This document shows, one piece after another, positions 1-5,334 of a DNA stretch of 5,977 nucleotides (its first letter is position 1; every line of letters begins with the position of its first letter). The translations under genes and the position numbers were made by a program. The stretch spans positions 1 to 5,977 of the forward strand of contig CABUGR010000079.1 in NCBI GenBank assembly GCA_902491135.1. Direction: 5' to 3'. The notes beneath the pieces were generated by a model that was not told the origin of the DNA, did no database searches, and saw nothing but the letters and a program-made list of their open reading frames with translations. The stretch comes from an uncultured Collinsella sp. Its GTDB lineage: Bacteria > Actinomycetota > Coriobacteriia > Coriobacteriales > Coriobacteriaceae.

Positions 1-46
1 CCATGAGCTTATACTTCGTGATGTTCACGCCGATGCTCTCAGCGGC
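1..46 (-). other. Fragment resembling LivM branched-chain amino-acid permease, joined in frame to the exporter
   Basis: The codons from 46 down to 2 read AAESIGVNITKYKLM, followed by a codon starting with G. From memory of the family, LivM permeases carry a conserved loop of the form R-E/D-D-E-I-A-A-E-A-M/S-I-G-x-N-x-T-x-Y-K-L just before a transmembrane helix, and this stretch fits it almost residue for residue. It does not fit any part of an exporter ATPase, where the segment after the H-loop should be a hydrophobic beta strand ending in D-x-G-x-I. The switch happens at or very near the ATT codon at 49-47. Both partners are on the same strand and in the same frame. A contig-edge misassembly or a microhomology join would both produce this. 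Confidence 0.6.
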
Positions 47-1732
47 AATGCGGTCGAGCGCCGCCACGGTGGACAGGCGATGTGCCACCACAATGGAGGT
101 GCGGCCGCGCATCAGGTTCTCGAGCGCCTCCTGCACCAGCGCCTCGGACTCGCTGTCCAAGGCAGACGTCGCCTCGTCGAGCACCAGAATCGGCGCGTCG
201 GTGAGAATCGCGCGGGCGATGGCCACGCGCTGGCGTTGGCCGCCCGAAAGCTTAACGCCGCGCTCGCCCACCATGGTGTCAAAGCCACGGGGCAGGCGCT
301 CGATAAAATCCAGGGCATTGGCCAGACGTGCGGCCTCGCGGATCTGCTCGTCGGTGGCGTCGGGACGGCCGTAGGCGATATTCTCGCGAATGGAGCGATG
401 GAACAGCAGCGCCTCCTGCGGTACGTAGGCAACCTGGCGGCGCAGGCTCCGCTGCGTGCAGCGCGAGACGTCTTGGCCGTCCACGAGCACGCGACCGCCC
501 TGTACGTCGTCCAGGCGCAGCAACAGCTTGGTGAGCGTCGTCTTGCCCGAGCCCGATTTGCCCACCAGGCCCACGCGCTGGCCCGCCGCCACATGGAGCG
601 TCAGGTCGTCGAACACGCTCTCGCCTGCCGCGGCATCACGGTATGCGAAGCTCAGGTGCTCAAAATCAATCGCGCCCTCACTAACCTTGAGCTCGGGAGC
701 ATTCTCGTCGTCCGCCACCAGACGCGGCTCGTCCAGCACGCGTGTCATCTCGGCCGCATCGCCCAGCGCGCGGTTGATGCGTTGCATCATGGAACTCACG
801 TAGTTCAAACGCATGGTGAGGTTGTACGTATAGGTAAAGATCATGACGAGCGCCCCGGCCGAGATGCCAAACCATGCGTTGCCGCCCGCCACGAACACAC
901 TCACCACGGCCATGGTGATGACGATAAGGCCCGAGGTCGTAAAGTTGCGCTGCATCATGGCGTGCATCGAAACCGTTTCGGCGTCGCATGCGGCGCGGTC
1001 GGCGGTATCGAACAGGTCGCGCTCAAAGTCTTCGCGCCCACAGGTCTTGACGGCCAGGATGTTCGTGACCGCGTCAGACAGCACGCCCGACAGTTTGTTC
1101 TGCGCGGCGGACGTCGCGGCCGAAAGCGGCATGATGCGCTTGTACATAAGCCAGACAAACGAGATGTAGACGACCATGATACCCACCAGGATCACGGTAA
1201 ATGTGGGCACCACCGGGGCGAGCGCCGCCACCGTGCAGATGACCGAGGTGATGGTGGGGATGAGCGAATATACCGTCACATCAATCAAGCCCGTGTAGCC
1301 GCTCATGAAACGGCTCGTCTGGCTCACGAGCGATCCGCCAAAGCGGCTGGTGTGGAATGTCATGGACTGGTTGGAGAGCGTGTCAAAGCACAGGCGCGCC
1401 AGGTGATAGTTGCCCGCAATCTCGAGCTTGTAGACGGTGTAGTCCTGTAGCTTGGAGAGGATCTGACCCGCCAGGTTCACAAGCACGAGCGCCAGGATGT
1501 AAGGGCCAAAGACCTCGAATACTTGATCGCCCGCCACGGGGCCCGCTTGGACGCGGTCGACGATGAGAGCCATCACATAGGTGTTGGCAAACGTGAGCAA
1601 AAAGATATAGCCCGCCGACGAGAACACCGAGAGAAAGACGATCAGCGGCTGCGTGCGCGTGACATCCCAAAAACGCTGCAGCGTGCGGCGCACGGTGGAG
1701 CGCTTGAGCGGGCTGGTGCTTCTCTGAGACAT
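1..1732 (-). CDS. Exporter-type ABC transporter, fused permease and ATPase (partial, chimeric C-terminus)
   Basis: An MsbA/LmrA-type half-transporter that would use ATP to export a drug, lipid or peptide as a dimer in the cytoplasmic membrane; the substrate cannot be read. I chose the ATG at 1732 because AAAGGA precedes it by five bases. 577 codons lie in the window. Hydrophobic segments fall near residues 30-55, 74-95, 155-176, 178-199, 265-283 and 286-305, the six helices of an exporter domain. The ATPase domain follows: Walker A GKSGSGKT (391-398), Q-loop Q439, signature LSGGQ (495-499), Walker B ILVLDE (515-520) with D-loop SALD, and H-loop H551. All catalytic residues are present. After DRI (560-562) the expected strand (IVVLD-like) is missing, and the frame continues as AAESIGVNITKYKLM, which resembles a LivM permease. 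The true exporter C-terminus is therefore absent. Exporter identity is firm; whether the tail is real is doubtful. Confidence 0.93.
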   Translation of the reverse strand, partial: MSQRSTSPLKRSTVRRTLQRFWDVTRTQPLIVFLSVFSSAGYIFLLTFANTYVMALIVDRVQAGPVAGDQVFEVFGPYILALVLVNLAGQILSKLQDYTVYKLEIAGNYHLARLCFDTLSNQSMTFHTSRFGGSLVSQTSRFMSGYTGLIDVTVYSLIPTITSVICTVAALAPVVPTFTVILVGIMVVYISFVWLMYKRIMPLSAATSAAQNKLSGVLSDAVTNILAVKTCGREDFERDLFDTADRAACDAETVSMHAMMQRNFTTSGLIVITMAVVSVFVAGGNAWFGISAGALVMIFTYTYNLTMRLNYVSSMMQRINRALGDAAEMTRVLDEPRLVADDENAPELKVSEGAIDFEHLSFAYRDAAAGESVFDDLTLHVAAGQRVGLVGKSGSGKTTLTKLLLRLDDVQGGRVLVDGQDVSRCTQRSLRRQVAYVPQEALLFHRSIRENIAYGRPDATDEQIREAARLANALDFIERLPRGFDTMVGERGVKLSGGQRQRVAIARAILTDAPILVLDEATSALDSESEALVQEALENLMRGRTSIVVAHRLSTVAALDRIAAESIGVNITKYKLM

Positions 1733-1857
1733 GGGCTTCCTTTCGCGTCTGATAGGGCGAAACGCCATTGTTACACATTGAAGCGCGCTTCAGGCAAGCA
1801 CGGTGCGAAAAGCGCCCGCGCCCCGCGTTTACGCTGGCGCCCTGCCGTCAGGCACGG
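1733..1857. other. rmuC to ABC exporter intergenic region
   Basis: A 125-base gap. Besides the promoter/palindrome, it has a weak hairpin on the minus strand at 1840-1818 (GCGCC/GGCGC outer stem, GCG/CGC inner stem). A short TTTT at 1810-1807 follows it, seven bases past the stem. This could be a poor terminator for rmuC, but the stem is broken and the T-run is displaced, so I do not call it as one. The gap and the separate promoter suggest the exporter is transcribed independently of rmuC. Confidence 0.5.
1767..1797 (-). promoter_or_regulatory. Candidate sigma-70-type promoter for the ABC exporter with a palindromic operator in its spacer
   Basis: On the minus strand a -35-like TTGCCT (1797-1792) and a -10-like TAACAA (1773-1768) are separated by 18 bases. 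This lies 35 bases upstream of the exporter start. The spacer contains a perfect 14-base palindrome, TGAAGCGCGCTTCA (1779-1792), which touches the -35 box. A dyad in this position is a usual site for a TetR- or MarR-type repressor to block RNA polymerase, which would suit an efflux pump. The promoter boxes are only moderate matches. The palindrome is seen directly; its function is inferred. Confidence 0.4.
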
Positions 1858-3213
1858 CTAGTCCTTGTCTTCCTGGCCAGTGAGTAAGCCTGCGGACTCC
1901 AAGCCCAAAATCTCGTCGGCCTCCCGCGCGTCTTCCAGCGCGTCGATATCCTTGAGTTTGCGCTCCATAACGTTGGTGCGCGTGGTGATGATGCCCTCAA
2001 CCGTTTTACCCGCGGTCTCGATCTGCTGTTGGGCGCGGCGCAGCGCCGCCTGATAACGCGGCAGCTCGGCCTTGACGGCGGAAAGCACGCGCAGCACGTC
2101 GTCGGTACGTTTTTGCAATTTAAACGTCTGGTAGCTCATCTGCAGACTGTTGAGGATGGCCGCCATGGTGCTGGGGCCGGCAACGTTGACGTGATAGTCG
2201 CGGCCCAGGGTCTCGATAAGCCCGGGACGGCTGACGACCTCGGCGTACAGCCCCTCAAACGGAACGAACATGATGCCAAAATTGGTCGTCGCGGGCACGC
2301 TCAGGTACTTTTCGCAGATGTCCTTGGCCTCGCGCTTCACCATGGCGTCGAGCGTCTTGCGCGCGGCGGCCACAGCCTCGGCATCACCCGACTCTTGCGC
2401 GTCGAGCAGATGCTCGTACGCGTCGCCCGGGAATTTGGAGTCAATCGGCAGCAGCACGGGATCGCCCTCGTCCACCGGCAGCTTGACGGCAAACTCAACG
2501 CGCTCCGAGGCGCCGGGCTTGGTGGCGACATTTTCCAGATACTGGTCGGGCGTAAGGATGTCCGCCAGGATCGCACCCAGCTGCACCTCGCCCAAAATGC
2601 CGCGCGCTTTTACATTGCCCAGCACGCGCTTGAGGTCGCCCACGCCGGTGGCAATGGACTGCATATCGCCCAAACCCTTGTACACAGCCTCGAGCTGGTC
2701 GCTCACCTGCTTAAACGATGCAGACAGGCGATCGTTGAGCGTGCGAGAGAGCTTCTCGTCCACCGTCGCGCGCATCTGATCGAGCTGCACGTTGTTGTCC
2801 TTGCGGATGGCGCCCAGCTGGGCATCGACCGTCTCGCGCACCTTGTCCAAGCGTTGCTCGATGCCCTCGCGGTTGGCACCGAGCTGCTGGGCCGTCTCGC
2901 GGCGCAGGTCATCCATACGGTCGCCAGCCTGCGAGAACTCACGCGCGATGGTCAGGTAGCGCTGCTGCTCTACGGCGGCGTCGGTCGTCTGCTGCTGCGC
3001 GATGGCGTTTGCCGTGCGACGGGTTTCTGCCAGCGCGACGTTTAGGGTGTCGAGCGCGTTGTTGGCCTGCTCGAGCGCCGCGAGCGTCTCCGCGTCGTTG
3101 CCGCCATGCTCTCGCAATTCGGCACGAAGTCCTTTAAGCTGCAGGGTGCAAACCACAGCAACTCCCACCGCCACCAAGGCAATCACAACAAGCGCAATAT
3201 CAATAGCAGACAT
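1858..3213 (-). CDS. rmuC: DNA recombination protein RmuC
   Basis: RmuC-family protein (Pfam RmuC, formerly DUF195), 451 residues; E. coli RmuC is similar in length. In E. coli, loss of rmuC raises the rate of inversions at short inverted repeats, so the family is thought to limit structural DNA rearrangement; it is predicted to have a nuclease-like fold. An N-terminal membrane anchor (residues 5-25) is followed by a long charged, Gln-rich coiled coil (about 28-185) and the RmuC core (about 190-410). Family motifs are plain: KARGILGEVQL (202-212), DSKFPGDAYEHLL (258-270), MFVPFEGLYAEV (315-326) and GPSTMAAILNSLQMSYQTF (346-364). The start is ATG 3213 with GGAG three bases upstream, and the stop is TAG 1860-1858. 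It lies 51 bases downstream of the HTH gene, so it may be read from the same transcript. The protein looks intact. Confidence 0.97.
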   Translation of the reverse strand: MSAIDIALVVIALVAVGVAVVCTLQLKGLRAELREHGGNDAETLAALEQANNALDTLNVALAETRRTANAIAQQQTTDAAVEQQRYLTIAREFSQAGDRMDDLRRETAQQLGANREGIEQRLDKVRETVDAQLGAIRKDNNVQLDQMRATVDEKLSRTLNDRLSASFKQVSDQLEAVYKGLGDMQSIATGVGDLKRVLGNVKARGILGEVQLGAILADILTPDQYLENVATKPGASERVEFAVKLPVDEGDPVLLPIDSKFPGDAYEHLLDAQESGDAEAVAAARKTLDAMVKREAKDICEKYLSVPATTNFGIMFVPFEGLYAEVVSRPGLIETLGRDYHVNVAGPSTMAAILNSLQMSYQTFKLQKRTDDVLRVLSAVKAELPRYQAALRRAQQQIETAGKTVEGIITTRTNVMERKLKDIDALEDAREADEILGLESAGLLTGQEDKD

Positions 3214-3264
3214 AGACTCCGCCCAACAAACTCAATCGATCATCAATCAAAACCGCGATCAATC
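3214..3264 (-). promoter_or_regulatory. Short gap before rmuC with three GATTGA motifs and a weak promoter candidate
   Basis: On the minus strand GATTGA occurs three times in 33 bases, starting at 3264, 3248 and 3237. TTGATC followed 17 bases later by TCGATT could be a weak -35/-10 pair (four of six and three of six matches to consensus). No terminator is seen after the HTH gene. rmuC could therefore have its own promoter here, be read through from the upstream pair, or both. Confidence 0.2.
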
Positions 3265-3828
3265 TTACCCCGCCACACGCACCGGGCGCCCGGCCCCTTC
3301 TTGGGTGCTTCTCTCTTCCGCATATTCCATAATGCGGCGCGCCGTCTCCCTGCTCACCTTTGAGTCATCGCCGGCTAAGTATGCGTACACGTTTCCCTTA
3401 TTCAGATTCAAATCGCGGCAGAGACCGTAGCGCGTTACGCCCGATTCCCCTAGCGCTCCCAATGTTCTTTTTCGCATCAGGGCGTTGATCCTTCTGTCCG
3501 CCACTGGCTTTTCCTTCACCGCTCTATACGCACGCCAAACGTTGGCATAACGGTTAGGGAGCTCACTTTTGGCGCACAGAGACGCCATGCCACCCGCTTG
3601 ATCGTACAAGGACAAAACGCCTCGGTAATCCTCTTCCATCCACGAGCCCTCGGATAAACCCAGAACGTATTCGGCTTTTCCTTGCGCCAAAGCGAGCAAA
3701 AACAGAGGTTCCGCCACGCGCGGCGCAACCGTCGTCGCCTGCTTAACCAGCTTTCTAAAACTGAGCGACTGCTGTCCGGATAGCTCTCGGCAATAGCCTT
3801 TTAAGAATCCCTCAAAAGTCAGATTCAA
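3265..3828 (-). CDS. Protein with C-terminal helix-turn-helix; putative partner (antitoxin/regulator) of the nucleotidyltransferase
   Basis: 187 residues from a TTG start at 3828. I prefer TTG over the in-frame ATG at 3948: a near-perfect AAGGAGG lies seven bases upstream of TTG, and the longer form would overlap the nucleotidyltransferase gene by 124 bases with low-complexity sequence. I do not recognise the family. Residues 1-125 are probably alpha-helical and lack a known catalytic motif. Residues 128-170 look like an XRE-type helix-turn-helix: RYGLCRDLNLNKGNVYAYLAG, then a helix with SRETARRIMEYA. The C-terminus is a short, basic, Pro/Gly-containing tail. The TTGA overlap with the upstream stop implies translational coupling at a fixed ratio, as is common for antitoxin/toxin pairs. 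A role as antitoxin and autorepressor is inference from context. It could instead be a target-recognition or adaptor subunit. Confidence 0.85.
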   Translation of the reverse strand: MNLTFEGFLKGYCRELSGQQSLSFRKLVKQATTVAPRVAEPLFLLALAQGKAEYVLGLSEGSWMEEDYRGVLSLYDQAGGMASLCAKSELPNRYANVWRAYRAVKEKPVADRRINALMRKRTLGALGESGVTRYGLCRDLNLNKGNVYAYLAGDDSKVSRETARRIMEYAEERSTQEGAGRPVRVAG

Positions 3829-4355
3829 CCGAGCACCTCCTTTTTGTATTGCCTGTATGCGCAGACCATCTCTTGATAACTCCGCTCCGAAGGCGAAGAC
3901 GCCAGCGCCTCGCCCTCGTCGAATATAAGCCGTTCGAGCAGATCCCAATCAAGTCGGTCGATAAACGCTCGACTATGGAGGTCGACGATGTCGTTCGGAC
4001 GATAGGCATAAAGCTTCATCACCGCCAGGTCCTCCAAAGATGGCGTAAAGTACCTGATAAAACGTGCCCCAATCTTCAAGGGAAGCAAACGATCTTCGTA
4101 ATTGAATGGCATCTGATTACAATATGCCACCGCCATACCATTCACCTCGGGGTATCGAGCTATGATCTCGCGGAGGCACCTGTCCGCCTCAAACACATCA
4201 ATATCATGTGTAACCGACCGATTCGTCACATCATTTAGCATGAAGGCGCTTCCTCCCACCAATACAACGCTCGGCCTGTCGTCTCTTGGACCTATTTCCA
4301 GCTCCGCCTCTTCGTCAATGCCCAAAAGAGTCTGCTCTAAATCCTGCTTATACAT
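3825..4355 (-). CDS. DUF6036/AbiEii-like nucleotidyltransferase, putative toxin
   Basis: 176 residues. Features of the minimal nucleotidyltransferase superfamily are visible: VVLVGGSAFML (30-40) with the GGS signature, then THDIDVFE (49-56) supplying the metal-binding D-x-D (D51, D53). Next comes SLEDLAVMKLYAYRPNDIVDL (106-126), matching the P-E-D-L-x-x-x-K-L-x-A-x-R-x-x-D-x-x-D-L signature of AbiEii/DUF6036 proteins (K114, D122, D125). Known relatives include toxins that modify tRNA or other substrates with nucleotides; the target here cannot be read. Start ATG 4355 follows AGGA at six bases. The upstream leader is AT-rich, with TAGTAT/TATTAT as a possible -10 but no good -35. GC content is clearly lower than in rmuC (sample 60-base lines give about 35-47% against 65%), suggesting transfer. 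It overlaps the downstream HTH gene by four bases. Confidence 0.87.
   Translation of the reverse strand: MYKQDLEQTLLGIDEEAELEIGPRDDRPSVVLVGGSAFMLNDVTNRSVTHDIDVFEADRCLREIIARYPEVNGMAVAYCNQMPFNYEDRLLPLKIGARFIRYFTPSLEDLAVMKLYAYRPNDIVDLHSRAFIDRLDWDLLERLIFDEGEALASSPSERSYQEMVCAYRQYKKEVLG
3834..3842 (-). promoter_or_regulatory. Strong Shine-Dalgarno that fixes the TTG start of the HTH gene
   Basis: Minus-strand AAGGAGGTG is close to a full complement of the 16S rRNA 3' end and sits seven bases before TTG 3828-3826. It is embedded in the last codons (K-E-V) of the nucleotidyltransferase. The upstream stop TGA (3827-3825) and the TTG start share two bases, giving a TTGA overlap. This supports reinitiation or coupled translation of the two proteins. 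Confidence 0.85.
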
Positions 4356-4478
4356 GGCATATCCTATTATTATTCATCTACGATAATACTATTCAGTCGC
4401 ACGACAGGACCTACAGGATGCAAGAATTCTGCTCGTGGCGATAATCCCTACACCCTAGAAGTCCTAATGTGACAAACG
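4356..4478. other. AT-richer gap upstream of the nucleotidyltransferase
   Basis: 123 bases with no gene. No hairpin with a T-run is visible to end the 4901-4479 gene. Small features on the minus strand are a CCTGT direct repeat nine bases apart and GTCG-TG-CGAC (a 4-2-4 dyad, 4405-4396), just upstream of TAGTATTAT. The dyad could be an operator for the pair's own HTH protein, but it is too short to be sure. Confidence 0.35.
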
Positions 4479-4901
4479 CTAACTCTCCCAGCCGGCGCGG
4501 ATGGTTGTTATGACGTCGCCTAGGCGCTGGCCGAGAGCTGCCAAGTGCTGAAGCACCTCATTGGGCGAGGCGCCGTTGAAAATGCACGTGAGGGCATATG
4601 AGGCCAAAAAGATTGCCGCGAGCCCCAACGGGATCAGCACAATCATCGCTAACGTGCGCAGGCGCTGGCCCACGCGGCGGTGACGTGTGCGGCGCTTGTC
4701 GAACGCAAGCTCCTGCGCATATGAATCTTGTTGTATGGAATAGTTCTCTGGCGCCGATCCGCCCGCAGGCGAAACCGCAGGCATGGCATTTTGCGCAGGG
4801 GGCTGGGCGGCTACCCCTTGCATTTGCATCTCCATGAGCCGTTGCTGCTGACGCAACATGCGCTCAGCTTGTTGCTGCGGAGTCTCAAGAAACAGATCCA
4901 T
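4479..4901 (-). CDS. Small single-pass membrane protein, Gln/Met-rich N-terminus, function unknown
   Basis: 140 residues; I do not recognise a family. The start is ATG 4901 with GAGGAGG five bases upstream, and the stop is TAG 4481-4479. Residues 8-28 are a Gln/Met/Arg-rich amphipathic stretch (QQQAERMLRQQQRLMEMQMQ), followed by a Pro/Ala-rich linker (31-52). A strongly basic patch (69-82, KRRTRHRRVGQRLR) precedes one hydrophobic helix (84-108). A short tail (109-140) contains an amphipathic helix. By the positive-inside rule the N-terminus would be cytoplasmic and the tail outside. Good ribosome binding site, GC and codon pattern make it a real gene. It follows a long leader and is not obviously in an operon with either neighbour. 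Confidence 0.85.
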   Translation of the reverse strand: MDLFLETPQQQAERMLRQQQRLMEMQMQGVAAQPPAQNAMPAVSPAGGSAPENYSIQQDSYAQELAFDKRRTRHRRVGQRLRTLAMIVLIPLGLAAIFLASYALTCIFNGASPNEVLQHLAALGQRLGDVITTIRAGWES

Positions 4902-5154
4902 GCTGGCCTCCTCAATCGGAGCATTCGACGCTTGCGCCCAGCATCCCGCACCGCCAAGGCCACGGCAACGAAATCCGCGGCAATAGCTGTGAAGATTCTT
5001 TTGTCAGAAAACTGTCGAAAAGCTCAACAACTCCCCTACCAGCACTTTCTCTGAGCTTTTTTATCGAATGATCTTTTGCCCTTCCACCAACCCGCCAACT
5101 AACCAAAAGCTGACCAAAAGCTTGACGAAAATTGTGAAGACATGGACCCCACAC
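4902..5154 (-). promoter_or_regulatory. Long leader/promoter region of the small membrane protein gene
   Basis: About 250 bases without a credible gene, more AT-rich than its surroundings between 4985 and 5130. It contains two adjacent copies of an 11-base unit (5101-5122) and a 9-base inverted repeat, AAAAGCTCA (5018-5026) against TGAGCTTTT (5052-5060), with a 25-base loop. A weak promoter candidate is CTGACA, 16 bases, then TATTGC, around 5006-4979 on the minus strand. No riboswitch or T-box signature was recognised. The promoter of the downstream gene should lie here, because the terminator at 5155-5182 closes the upstream transcript. Confidence 0.4.
5101..5122 (-). repeat. Tandem 11-base repeat AGCTTTTGGT(C/T)
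   Basis: Minus-strand AGCTTTTGGTC (5122-5112) is directly followed by AGCTTTTGGTT (5111-5101), with one mismatch. Eleven bases is about one helical turn, so both copies present the same DNA face. AGCTTTT occurs again at 5024-5018 (minus), 5054-5060 (plus) and 5197-5203 (plus). This may be a cluster of protein-binding sites; it could also be chance in an AT-rich leader. Confidence 0.45.
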
Positions 5155-5182
5155 AAAAAGTGCCGCCCCAAAGGGGCGGCAC
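5155..5182 (-). terminator. Strong Rho-independent terminator
   Basis: A perfect 10-base-pair GC-rich stem, GTGCCGCCCC (5160-5169) with GGGGCGGCAC (5173-5182), closes a three-base loop. On the minus strand it is followed at once by TTTTT (5159-5155). There is no T-run on the plus side, so it works for minus-strand transcription. It is about 150 bases past the stop of the 5967-5335 gene, and the large inverted repeat would be in that transcript's 3' untranslated region. Confidence 0.92.
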
Positions 5183-5220
5183 ACAAACTTATTATCAGCT
5201 TTTCTGTAACGAGCATGCGA

Positions 5221-5323
5221 CGACCCAACGCCGGAGCGCAGGACGGGGAAACCTTTGCCTCGCGCGACCCTGCGAAGCCGTGAGCGAGAGGGAAAGGTTT
5301 CCCCGCCCTGCGCTCCGTGGTCG
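5221..5323. repeat. Large imperfect inverted repeat, likely REP/MITE-like intergenic element
   Basis: The left arm (5232-5263) and right arm (5284-5317) are reverse complements over their outer 30 bases with two mismatches. The core is GGGGAAACCTTT on the left and AAAGGTTTCCCC on the right. An outer CGACC (5221-5225)/GGTCG (5319-5323) pair extends the stem past an asymmetric internal loop. The inner part, near 5260-5290, can pair further through CTCGC/GCGAG. The element lies entirely between the stop of the upstream membrane protein gene and its terminator. I see no gene in it. Its size and symmetry suggest a dispersed intergenic repeat. Copy number cannot be judged from this window. Confidence 0.8.
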
Positions 5324-5334
5324 GTGAGGACAGA

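Noticed and set aside
80..1450. 456-codon plus-strand open frame
   Set aside because: It is antisense to the exporter, whose minus-strand frame holds every ABC motif. The plus product is His/Arg-rich low-complexity sequence typical of a GC-rich shadow frame.
1807..1840. Terminator after rmuC
   Set aside because: The stem is interrupted and the TTTT lies seven bases beyond it, too weak to call.
2029..3045. 338-codon plus-strand open frame
   Set aside because: It lies antisense inside rmuC. The minus frame has the full set of RmuC motifs and a ribosome binding site.
3829..3948. Upstream ATG extension of the HTH protein (40 extra residues)
   Set aside because: It lies wholly inside the nucleotidyltransferase gene and encodes Arg/Gly/Ala-rich sequence. 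The TTG at 3828 has an excellent Shine-Dalgarno at ideal spacing.
4902..5100. Possible T-box or riboswitch leader before the small membrane protein gene
   Set aside because: No T-box sequence (GGGTGGAACCGCG-like), no specifier-loop pattern and no terminator before the start codon. The one inverted repeat has a 25-base loop.
4912..5184. 90-codon minus-strand open frame
   Set aside because: Its start lies in the terminator hairpin and it runs through the tandem repeat. The product has no plausible protein character, and no ribosome site supports an internal start.
5221..5323. CRISPR array or insertion-sequence end
   Set aside because: There is only one inverted pair, no repeat-spacer series, and no transposase or target duplication nearby.
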